From positions 214,818 to 278,817 of the forward strand of contig NZ_JAVIFT010000005.1 of NCBI RefSeq assembly GCF_031157355.1: 64,000 nt of DNA, given 5' to 3'. Positions 1-6,263 of the stretch are shown here, in pieces; the first letter of the stretch is position 1, and every line of letters starts with the position of its first letter. The position numbers and the translations under genes are program-made. The notes under the pieces were generated by a model. The model saw only the letters and a list, made by a program, of their open reading frames with translations, ran no database searches and had not been told where the DNA came from. The DNA comes from Hyphomicrobium sp. LHD-15. GTDB lineage: Bacteria > Pseudomonadota > Alphaproteobacteria > Rhizobiales > Hyphomicrobiaceae.

Positions 1-1
1 A

Positions 2-778
2 GCCAACATCGCCGACGACGTGGCCTCGTGGAAATCGGAGCACGACGAAAACGCCAAGCAGCTCCGATGGGCGGTGCCCGACAAGAACGCCGAATGCGCG
101 GGGGCACCCAATCCGCTCCCGCCGAGCGGCTGGCCGAACTGCCGGCGTAAAACCGGCACGGTCACGGCGCTGCAGGAACGCCAGACGAAGCTCGAAGCCG
201 ACATCAAGGCAGCTGGGACTGCCGGCGTAACGGGCGACCTCGGCTCCACGCTGTGGGCCTGGGCGCTTTCGTGGGCGGGCTTGACGGCCGGCGCCATCCG
301 CAAGGGCACCGTGATCGCCTTCGCCGTCGGCCTCGATTTCGCAATCTGGTCGCTGGTGGCGCTCGGCGAGTATCTGATCGCGTTGGCGCTGCAGGTGCGG
401 CGCGAACGGAAGGCCGAGCAAACCATTACGCTCCGTAATGCCTTGCCGGTCGATGCAGCCGGACAGTCGGATTATCCGGCGCTACTCAGGAACGCTCCGG
501 ACACTCCGGATCGTCCGGCCGGCGGCACCAAGCCGGACCGTCCGGCGCCGAAAGGCCCGAAGCCGGACGGACGGACGGACGGATTGAAGGGCGAGGTGCG
601 CAGTTACGTGCTCGGCCAGATCGCGGACGGACGGAGCGTGCCGAGCAACATTTCGTTGCAGGTGATGTTCGGAGCCCCGCGGTCGACGGTGTCGGACTGG
701 CTCGGAGAATGGGAACGCTCCGGCGTCATCCCAGCGCGCCGGACGGTCGGACGTTGCAAGGCGATCGTACCAGCGTAG
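2..778 (+). CDS. Membrane protein with C-terminal winged-helix-like region, 5' end missing
   Basis: The reading frame is open to the left window edge, so this is the C-terminal part of a longer protein; a GTG at 20 also lies in frame. Two hydrophobic stretches (about residues 78-92 and 96-122 counted from the GTG) look like membrane segments and end in a basic RRERK patch. A low-complexity linker rich in Pro, Asp, Gly and Lys follows. The last 60 residues look like a small DNA-binding fold, with a helix-turn-helix-like SLQVMFGAPRSTVSDWLGEW. The layout (membrane anchor, linker, DNA-binding tail) resembles host-range or replication-associated proteins of mobile elements. I do not recognise the family. 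A hairpin terminator at 843-875 follows. Confidence 0.6.
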   Translation, partial: ANIADDVASWKSEHDENAKQLRWAVPDKNAECAGAPNPLPPSGWPNCRRKTGTVTALQERQTKLEADIKAAGTAGVTGDLGSTLWAWALSWAGLTAGAIRKGTVIAFAVGLDFAIWSLVALGEYLIALALQVRRERKAEQTITLRNALPVDAAGQSDYPALLRNAPDTPDRPAGGTKPDRPAPKGPKPDGRTDGLKGEVRSYVLGQIADGRSVPSNISLQVMFGAPRSTVSDWLGEWERSGVIPARRTVGRCKAIVPA

Positions 779-842
779 TGGGTTGGGAAAGTCCAGACTC
801 GAACCAGACATACCGTTAGATGACTTCCCCAAAACCGCCCAG

Positions 843-875
843 CGCCCCGGAGGCTCACCCCTCCGGGGCGTTTTC
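843..875 (+). terminator. Rho-independent terminator
   Basis: A 10-bp perfect stem (CGCCCCGGAG with CTCCGGGGCG) and an 8-base loop are followed by TTTT. It would end transcription of the gene finishing at 778. The hairpin overlaps the last codons of the small minus-strand gene ending at 855. Confidence 0.7.
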
Positions 876-1034
876 GCCAAGCAGTTCACTCAGCCGGAGA
901 TCCAACACCTTCTGGGCCACATCAGCAATCTCACGCGCCTCATTGCTATCTGGCCGCGCCGCAAGCCGAATGCGCGCGTCAACATAGACGCCCAAGGCCT
1001 CAAAAAACCTGCTTCGTTCTATTCCGTTCGCCAT
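855..1034 (-). CDS. Small hypothetical protein (59 aa)
   Basis: The start at 1034 (MANGIERSRFFEAL...) is preceded by a clear AGGAGG six bases upstream. This is preferred to the longer in-frame start at 1049, which would place the Shine-Dalgarno sequence inside the coding region. The product is a single acidic, mostly helical chain with no signal peptide or membrane segment and no family I recognise. It is convergent with the gene ending at 778 and shares that gene's terminator hairpin. Compactness and the strong ribosome binding site support it being real. Confidence 0.5.
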   Translation of the reverse strand: MANGIERSRFFEALGVYVDARIRLAARPDSNEAREIADVAQKVLDLRLSELLGENAPEG

Positions 1035-1049
1035 CGTGCCTCCTGTCAC

Positions 1050-1512
1050 CGCTTCAAATTGCGAATGCTCTCCACAACGCCCTGCTCCGCGACCATATAG
1101 ATGCGGTTTTCGCCGCTGCCTCTATCGCATCGTTTCAAGCCGAGCGTGCCAAGTCCTCATCGTGGTTTAGGCCACGTAGCGCATTTAAGCTTACGTTACG
1201 GCATCCGCTACGTCGGATGCCACCTCAGGGGGTCATCGAACGACAGCTGCCTTTCGAACAGATCGTCCAAGATTACCGCTGCCTGTTGAGCGTGATCGTC
1301 ATCGCCTTTTTTCTCCTGCTGGAGTCACCTAGCCCAGTACTTATCGAGTGCCTTGTTGACGTACACTGACCTTGCCTCAAGGCAAGCTCCTCCGCTTCGC
1401 GAACGTCCGTTGCTATGGCACGCATGGCACCAGGCGGATCACTTGACTTGCTGGTCGGAACAATGCCGATAGGTCGAGTTCTAATGTTCACTCGAGACAT
1501 CATTGCCTTGCG
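1050..1512. other. Gene-free stretch
   Basis: No open frame here has a convincing start or composition. The only structure seen is a short perfect inverted repeat (CTTGCCT / AGGCAAG) at about 1372-1387. The promoter of the nuclease gene at 1513 should lie here, but I cannot point to it. Confidence 0.4.
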
Positions 1513-2802
1513 ATGGTCCATTTCGCCAATCACATCAGCCCAGATCAACTCCCAACCGCGTTCCGCGCGTTGATGCAGATTGTTCCATGGAGTGTCTGGG
1601 AGAAGCGGATTGGAGAGCTTCGGCCTTTGATGAACCGGCTGCCGGCATGGGAGCAATATTTGCGGGAGAGGCATGGCTTAGAATTCGCCCTTGCCGATTC
1701 TCGAGAGTATCTCAGGAACACTGGGCGGTGGCCTTGGCCGCCGCGCACTGCTGACGAGTACCGGCTTGCCGCATTCATCACGGTGCTCGTCCGAACGTTC
1801 GGAAACGTCAGCGATCCAGCGAAGCGTCGACTGGCTGGATCAATACGCAGCGCTCTGGAAAAAGATTCAGGTCTTGGACCATTGGCGTTGGAAATGAAAG
1901 CCACTGGCTTGGCGATGAGATCCGGCTTTGACGTTACGTTCCACGATCTCGAAAATGGCGGCGGATTTGATCTTCTCGCGCAGAAGGGATCTTCGCAAAT
2001 CGAGATCGAGTGCAAACACATTTCGGCGGACATCGGCCGGCAGATCCATCGCCGCAAAGTGTATGAACTTGGTGATAGACTCCAGGGATTTCTGTCAAAC
2101 TTGCTAGACAAATTCGACGGAGGGATGCTGGTCCGGATCAATATCCCAGGACGGCTAACAGGCAATCCTCAGCAACAGAGCGCTATTGTTCGCAATGTTA
2201 TGTCTGCGGCGGGCGGCCAACCTGTTAGCGACGACACCTGCGAAGCGCAGATTGAGCGGTTCTCACTCGAGAACTCACCGTTTTCTGGAGTATCGGGGCA
2301 TCTTTCGACCCTTGAGGACGTTCAGAACTTTACTGCTCGTAGATTCAATCTCGACAACGCTCATATTCTTACCCACTGGCGCCCCGGGAAGGCCGCCGTA
2401 GTTGTTCACATTGCAAGTGCGACGCCTGACAGCGTCATCGACAGACTGTTCAAACACATGATCGATGACACAAAACATCAGCTATCAGGAACTCGGCCTG
2501 GGTGCCTATGCGTGCATCTAGCAGACCTCAGTCCGGAACAGTTGCGTGATCTAGCGAGAGCAGAAAAGTTAGGTGAAGTCACCGGCATCCGTAGAGCGAT
2601 CAGCGCCTTACTGAATAGGCGTAGTCACTTGCATACGGTAGCGTTGCTGACGGACGGGGACGTCAACTTCTATCAGACGCGTATCGGGTCTAAACGAGTG
2701 ACAGAAGTGGTAGAAACTGGGCCAAGTTATGTATTTTACAATCCTGACCACCCCTCCGCAAACGACCCAGCACTAAAGCATTTGTTCGGCGGAAACTCCT
2801 AG
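1513..2802 (+). CDS. PD-(D/E)XK-type nuclease-like protein
   Basis: This is a 429-residue soluble protein. The central region (about residues 136-172) reads as a restriction-endonuclease-like core: a Gly-rich turn, FDLL with the first acidic residue, then a beta strand with IEIECKH. That matches the D...E-x-K active-site signature of the PD-(D/E)XK superfamily. The N-terminal 130 residues are helical. The C-terminal part ends in strands and has no other motif I recognise. No methyltransferase or helicase lies beside it, so it is not a normal restriction system. Base composition is visibly lower in GC than the surroundings, which fits recent transfer. Its end overlaps the convergent SRAP gene by 30 bases. 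No Shine-Dalgarno sequence is obvious at 1513, and an ATG at 1573 is an alternative start. Confidence 0.65.
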   Translation: MVHFANHISPDQLPTAFRALMQIVPWSVWEKRIGELRPLMNRLPAWEQYLRERHGLEFALADSREYLRNTGRWPWPPRTADEYRLAAFITVLVRTFGNVSDPAKRRLAGSIRSALEKDSGLGPLALEMKATGLAMRSGFDVTFHDLENGGGFDLLAQKGSSQIEIECKHISADIGRQIHRRKVYELGDRLQGFLSNLLDKFDGGMLVRINIPGRLTGNPQQQSAIVRNVMSAAGGQPVSDDTCEAQIERFSLENSPFSGVSGHLSTLEDVQNFTARRFNLDNAHILTHWRPGKAAVVVHIASATPDSVIDRLFKHMIDDTKHQLSGTRPGCLCVHLADLSPEQLRDLARAEKLGEVTGIRRAISALLNRRSHLHTVALLTDGDVNFYQTRIGSKRVTEVVETGPSYVFYNPDHPSANDPALKHLFGGNS

Positions 2803-3960
2803 TAGGTCCTGCTTGTCCATTCCGCTCTGCACGATGCGCATGCGCTCGGCCGGATAGGTCCGCACCAGACTGTACGCTGCTTCGGGGCTGCCGGTTAGCC
2901 AGGTCTCGAAGTCCTCGGGCTCGGACAGCAGTACCGGCATGCGGTCGTGCATGATGGTGGCGGTCAGCGCGTTCGGGCTTGTGGTCATGAACGCATAGAC
3001 GTCGACCTCGACCGGCTCGCCGTCCTTTTTCATCGGGCCGCGGTAGCGCTTCCAGATGCCGGGGAACGCGAACAGGGAGCGCGCATCCGAATCGTAGGGC
3101 AAAGTCTCGTCAATTCCGTCGTTTAGAGCGAACCAATGCCACCCGGCGGGCGAATTCGAATCTGGCTCGCAATAGGAGGACGCCGGCACCAGGCAACGCC
3201 GCGCCTCGAAGGATGGCCGCCAGAACGGCGACGTCAGCACGGTGTCGTCGCGCACGTTGGTCACCGGCTTCGGCGCGTAGCCTTTCCGTAGCAGCGGGAA
3301 ACCCCACGTCATCGGCACCAGCTCGCGCTCGCCGTCCGACGCCACGCGCACGACCGGCGCCACCGCCTTCGGAAAGATCGCCGGCATCGGCTCGAACGCA
3401 TAGGCGCGGTTGTCCGAGATCTTGAACGCCCCACGCAGCGCGTCGCGGGTCTTGGTGTTGCTGTAGAGGTTGCACATGTCGCCGAACCTAATTGATCCCA
3501 GCACAGGGGAATAGTCGATCTCGCCGGCTCCCATCGCTTTGTCGGCGAGGTAATGCATGCTCAGCGGCTCGGGCCAGACGGCAGTTCCGGTCCAGCGGTA
3601 GTGTTCGTCGATCGGCGGGTATGCGAATGGCGGCTTTCCGTCCGAATTGGGCCAGCGAACCGTCGTGCGCCGGCCGCCGCAGCGCGTGCAGCGAAATCCT
3701 GTGAGCAGCTGAGATCTCAACGCCTCGCGCCCCCACCGAATGATCAGCGGCGTAAGCGGGAGCGCTGCGCAACGGCCGCATCCCGAAACTTCGCAATAGA
3801 GCCAGAACCACGCGCCACCAGCCGAGCGGATCTCTGCCAGAGTGCGTTCCGGGCTAGGCGACGTGCGGCGCGTGATGCGCAAGCGGCGCTCAAACTCGGC
3901 GCGGCGGGCCACCAGTTCCTCGGGCGTGCATTCCAGCCGATCGTCATTCCTGGATCCCAT
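2773..3960 (-). CDS. SRAP-domain protein (YedK/HMCES family) with N-terminal cysteine-rich extension
   Basis: The last 234 residues are a full SRAP domain. It begins MCNLYSNT at position 3477 and contains the conserved Asn (PVTNVRDDT), Glu (SSYCEP) and His (IMHDRMPVLL). SRAP proteins bind abasic sites in single-stranded DNA and form a thiazolidine crosslink through the cysteine exposed when the initiator Met is removed. Here the frame continues upstream for about 160 residues without a stop. That part holds a candidate zinc-binding module (CEVSGCGRC ... CTRCGG), similar to stand-alone proteins I associate with rhizobia. Either the two parts are fused, which would bury the catalytic cysteine, or SRAP is also started internally at 3477, where only a weak AGG is seen. 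The start at 3960 has GGGAGG very close to the ATG. Confidence 0.8.
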   Translation of the reverse strand: MGSRNDDRLECTPEELVARRAEFERRLRITRRTSPSPERTLAEIRSAGGAWFWLYCEVSGCGRCAALPLTPLIIRWGREALRSQLLTGFRCTRCGGRRTTVRWPNSDGKPPFAYPPIDEHYRWTGTAVWPEPLSMHYLADKAMGAGEIDYSPVLGSIRFGDMCNLYSNTKTRDALRGAFKISDNRAYAFEPMPAIFPKAVAPVVRVASDGERELVPMTWGFPLLRKGYAPKPVTNVRDDTVLTSPFWRPSFEARRCLVPASSYCEPDSNSPAGWHWFALNDGIDETLPYDSDARSLFAFPGIWKRYRGPMKKDGEPVEVDVYAFMTTSPNALTATIMHDRMPVLLSEPEDFETWLTGSPEAAYSLVRTYPAERMRIVQSGMDKQDLLGVSAEQML

Positions 3961-4063
3961 ACCTCCCGATTAGCACGTTTAGAACGAAACGGGAACATTG
4001 TTGCATGGTGATCCACCAGTCCGTATACTCATCAGTGTCGGATGCGCTCTGCGTATCCGGTAT

Positions 4064-4136
4064 ATGCTCGTAGCTCAGCGGATAGAGCGCTCGCTTGCTA
4101 AGCGAGGGGTCGTGGGTTCGATTCCCACCGGGCCCC
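4064..4136 (+). tRNA. Atypical tRNA, anticodon GCU, class I body
   Basis: A cloverleaf can be drawn with a perfect D stem (GCTC/GAGC), a perfect anticodon stem (CTCGC/GCGAG) around loop TTGCTAA, a 5-base variable loop, and a perfect T arm (GTGGG TTCGATT CCCAC). Anticodon GCU reads the serine codons AGC/AGU, but serine tRNAs have a long variable arm and this one does not. The body, with A20 and with C35 and U36 in the anticodon, resembles an arginine tRNA. The top two acceptor pairs (A1-C72, U2-C71) do not pair and CCA is not encoded. A run of eight T follows. It may be a functional odd tRNA or a decayed relic. Confidence 0.65.
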
Positions 4137-4279
4137 TCTCGCTTTTTTTTGGGACTCGATTTCCTTCAGCGTCGCGTCCCAGCGCAACTTCGGCTCGTCA
4201 TAGATCGCCTTATGCTCACGCTTCCTGTTCGGCCGCGAGCACTGAGCGATGCCGACCTTCCCTGCATCCGCATGAAGCG

Positions 4280-4356
4280 TGGCGCGCTCCGCAGGACTCG
4301 AACCTGCAACCCTCGGATTCGAAGTCCGATGCTCTATCCAATTGAGCTAGGAGCGC
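4280..4356 (-). tRNA. tRNA-Arg (anticodon UCG)
   Basis: This is a complete canonical tRNA: acceptor GCGCTCC pairs with GGAGCGC, discriminator G is followed by encoded CCA, the D arm is GCTC/GAGC, and the anticodon stem TCGGA/TCCGA surrounds loop CTTCGAA. It reads CGA. It lies about 140 bases from, and opposite in strand to, the odd GCU tRNA. It may be a chromosomal gene marking an edge of the accessory region, or it may be carried by the element. Confidence 0.92.
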
Positions 4357-4820
4357 TGTTCGCTTCGCCGGCATCGAAGTACCGCAGAATTGAGTGCTCG
4401 CGAAACTCCGCAACTCGTCATGCAACAGGCAACGGCTGTTGCATGCCCCGTTGCATCCCCCCCGTTGCATTCATCAAACAAGCGCTAAGCGATTCCATTG
4501 ACTCAGGCTTTTCGCGCTCGACCGCGTCACACAATCTAAAATGCAACCCAATTTTTGCGCTTTCACCTAGCGGGGTTTCGCGCGCAGCGCTGCCCGCAGG
4601 TGTATCGGAGCTGGAAGGTACCTTGATGGTCGCACCGGCGCCTGGGTGGCACGGCGTCACGCGTTGCGTATGAGGCCCGACTGGTTGGCTCTTCACCCTC
4701 GCGCCTTTCCATATCAAGACCGCAACGGCGACAATAAACCAACGTAGCTACTAGTTTGCCAAGCAGAATGCGGTAAGATTCTCATCTCCTGTTACCCCCC
4801 AAAAAAAGGAGTTGCGATTG
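4357..4820. other. Gene-free stretch between tRNA-Arg and a small gene
   Basis: Open frames crossing this stretch have no credible start or composition and are rejected. It contains a cluster of GTTGCAT heptamers (4420-4470, and one more inverted copy at 4541-4547). A purine-rich leader comes just before the small gene at 4821. Confidence 0.4.
4420..4470. repeat. Cluster of GTTGCAT heptamers
   Basis: GTTGCAT occurs at 4438-4444, 4450-4456 and 4464-4470. The first also pairs with an inverted ATGCAAC at 4420-4426. Further copies lie at 4000-4006 and, inverted, at 4541-4547. Six copies of a heptamer in 550 bases is more than expected by chance. The cluster could be a regulator binding array or iteron-like sites. 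No protein partner is identified. Confidence 0.4.
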
Positions 4821-5015
4821 ATGGCAGAACACCACGGTTGGAGAGAAACTGTGCTCGACTTACTTGTCGAGCGCTTCAGATCTGCGCACCCTGAAGTGCG
4901 CCAGATCTCAGCCGGATTCTCCGAGGGAAATAACGGCGACGTTAATTTCCAAGTCCAAGATGCAAAGGATAGCCGGGTGAGAATGCATCACACTGAGCGT
5001 CGACCCGCTGCGTAG
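4821..5015 (+). CDS. Small hypothetical protein (64 aa)
   Basis: The ATG at 4821 follows a strong AAGGAG nine bases upstream; a TTG at 4812 is also in frame but sits on top of that site. The product begins MAEHHGWRETVLDLL. It is soluble and mixed in charge, with an N-terminal amphipathic helix and a Gly/Asn-rich middle (EGNNGDVNF). I do not recognise a family. The leader AAAAAGGAGTTGCG is shared almost exactly with the MutS-domain gene starting at 5911 on the other strand, which suggests shared origin or shared translational control. Confidence 0.45.
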   Translation: MAEHHGWRETVLDLLVERFRSAHPEVRQISAGFSEGNNGDVNFQVQDAKDSRVRMHHTERRPAA

Positions 5016-5048
5016 TTACGTCCGGACCAGAAGCATACGAATTGCAGA

Positions 5049-5074
5049 AACCCGGCCGGAAAGTTGCCGGCCGG
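5049..5074 (-). terminator. Possible hairpin terminator
   Basis: CCGGCCGG occurs on both sides of a 7-base loop (5052-5074), giving a strong 8-bp stem. On the minus strand it is followed only by GTTTC, so the T-tract is weak. Its place, 75 bases beyond the MutS-domain gene end, suggests it ends that transcript. Confidence 0.35.
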
Positions 5075-5146
5075 ACCATCCGGCGCCGTCTCGCTCCCGG
5101 AGTTTAATTTTGGAGCAGAACGGCGCCGATGCTATTCGTTGAAGCG

Positions 5147-5911
5147 CTACTCGGCGGCTTCCACCTTTACCGCCGGCTCAAGCAGGGCCCGCTCCACATC
5201 CATCCCGCCATCTTCATCACGATGAAAGCAAAGCAAGACCTTGTGCCCGAGATTTTCCAACTTGGTCGCATAGTATTCAATGCTGTGGCAGGGCACTCCC
5301 GATATCGGAATCGCTTGACCATTGTGCTTCCCGCGCGTGTTGAGGACGATCCCCAGCGCCGCAGAGACGGTCACGGCGTCATCAAAAAAGCACTCGTAAA
5401 AGCCGCCCATGCGATACATCAAGATTGCGCCGGGATGTGCAGCCCTTAGCTCCAGATATTGGTCGATCGAATTGGTCTTTGGCTTCGCCGTCGGAGTTTG
5501 CACGCGCTCGTTCTTGGCAAGTTCGTCAGACAGCTCCAACCCATCCAGGCAAAGACCGAAGCTCTCACGCCTCACGCCGTTTTGGCGGCAGAGGAATGCG
5601 CCGAGATTCCGCAAGCCCTCGTGCAACCTTTTTACCTCAGGATGATCGAAGCCTTCGGCGTCTGCGACGTCGCGTAGGGTCGCTGCGGTGGCTTCCAAAA
5701 ACACAACGTACTGTTGTTCTTGTCCAGGAGCGAGTTCTGCCACAGAAGCGATATCCGAAAGCTCCTCACCACGCTGGCAATGCCCGGCGTGCTCTTCCTC
5801 CAACCCATCGACACCCGGCGCGCCAGGCTCCGCAGTGCTCAACTGCGCAAACACCGGAGAATCTATCCTCTGCAGCTCAACGAGCTCGTTCGCAATCTCT
5901 GTGAAATTCAT
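5147..5911 (-). CDS. Stand-alone MutS domain I (mismatch-recognition domain) protein
   Basis: This is a 254-residue protein. Residues 148-232 match the N-terminal mismatch-recognition domain of MutS: QYLELRAAHPGAILMYRMG, then GFYECFFDDA with the Phe-x-Glu that contacts a mispaired base, then IPISGVPCHSIEYYATKL. Full MutS is over 800 residues with connector, clamp and ATPase domains; none is present here. The first 140 residues are acidic and helical and unlike MutS. A binder without an ATPase could mark lesions, compete with host MutS, or serve another DNA-binding role on the element. The start is fixed by an AAAAAGGAG site. The gene is divergent from an XRE regulator with a perfect palindrome between them, so it is probably repressed by that regulator. 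Confidence 0.75.
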   Translation of the reverse strand: MNFTEIANELVELQRIDSPVFAQLSTAEPGAPGVDGLEEEHAGHCQRGEELSDIASVAELAPGQEQQYVVFLEATAATLRDVADAEGFDHPEVKRLHEGLRNLGAFLCRQNGVRRESFGLCLDGLELSDELAKNERVQTPTAKPKTNSIDQYLELRAAHPGAILMYRMGGFYECFFDDAVTVSAALGIVLNTRGKHNGQAIPISGVPCHSIEYYATKLENLGHKVLLCFHRDEDGGMDVERALLEPAVKVEAAE

Positions 5912-5926
5912 GACGCAACTCCTTTT

Positions 5927-5943
5927 TCACGGATTTTCCGTGA
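5927..5943. promoter_or_regulatory. Palindromic operator candidate
   Basis: TCACGGA TTT TCCGTGA is a perfect 7-bp inverted repeat lying 16 bases upstream of the MutS-domain gene start and 84 bases upstream of the XRE regulator. Its size and position between divergent genes fit an operator bound by the XRE dimer. Because it lies next to the Shine-Dalgarno region, it could also form a small hairpin in the mRNA. Confidence 0.5.
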
Positions 5944-6026
5944 AGGCGAGATTCGCATGCAGAGAGGCAACGCGTCAATGCCGCCATTGGTTTGACTCGA
6001 ATCTTTTACGCTGGCTTGTCGGCCAT

Positions 6027-6263
6027 ATGATCACCGCCGGACAATGTCGAGCTGCACGAGGCCTGCTTGGATGGACTCAGGAGCAGCTTGCCGGCGCCGC
6101 AGGAATTGGTCTCTCGTCGATCCTGTACCTTGAGCGCGAGAAGCGCACGGTGTCAGACGAGATCAACGTAAGCATTCAGAAGGCGCTCGAGCGCGCCGGC
6201 GTGGAATTCATCCCGGAGAATGGCGGCGGTGCCGGCGTCCGTCTGAAGCGTCGCAAAACCTAA
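6027..6263 (+). CDS. XRE-family helix-turn-helix regulator (78 aa)
   Basis: The start is MITAGQCRAARGLLGWTQ, a typical opening of short rhizobial XRE proteins; longer in-frame upstream sequence lacks this signature. The helix-turn-helix covers about residues 1-60 (WTQEQLAGAAGIG, then SSILYLERE). The tail (ALERAGVEFIPENGGGAGVRL) is also typical of the family. It is divergent from the MutS-domain gene and probably represses it, itself, or both through the palindrome at 5927-5943. Its stop overlaps the convergent tape measure gene by four bases. Confidence 0.85.
   Translation: MITAGQCRAARGLLGWTQEQLAGAAGIGLSSILYLEREKRTVSDEINVSIQKALERAGVEFIPENGGGAGVRLKRRKT

Noticed and set aside
783..1100. 105-codon plus-strand frame
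   Set aside because: It runs through the terminator at 843-875 and antisense to a small gene with a better start.
4095..4673. Open frame across both tRNA genes
   Set aside because: It covers two tRNAs and a repeat cluster and has no ribosome binding site.
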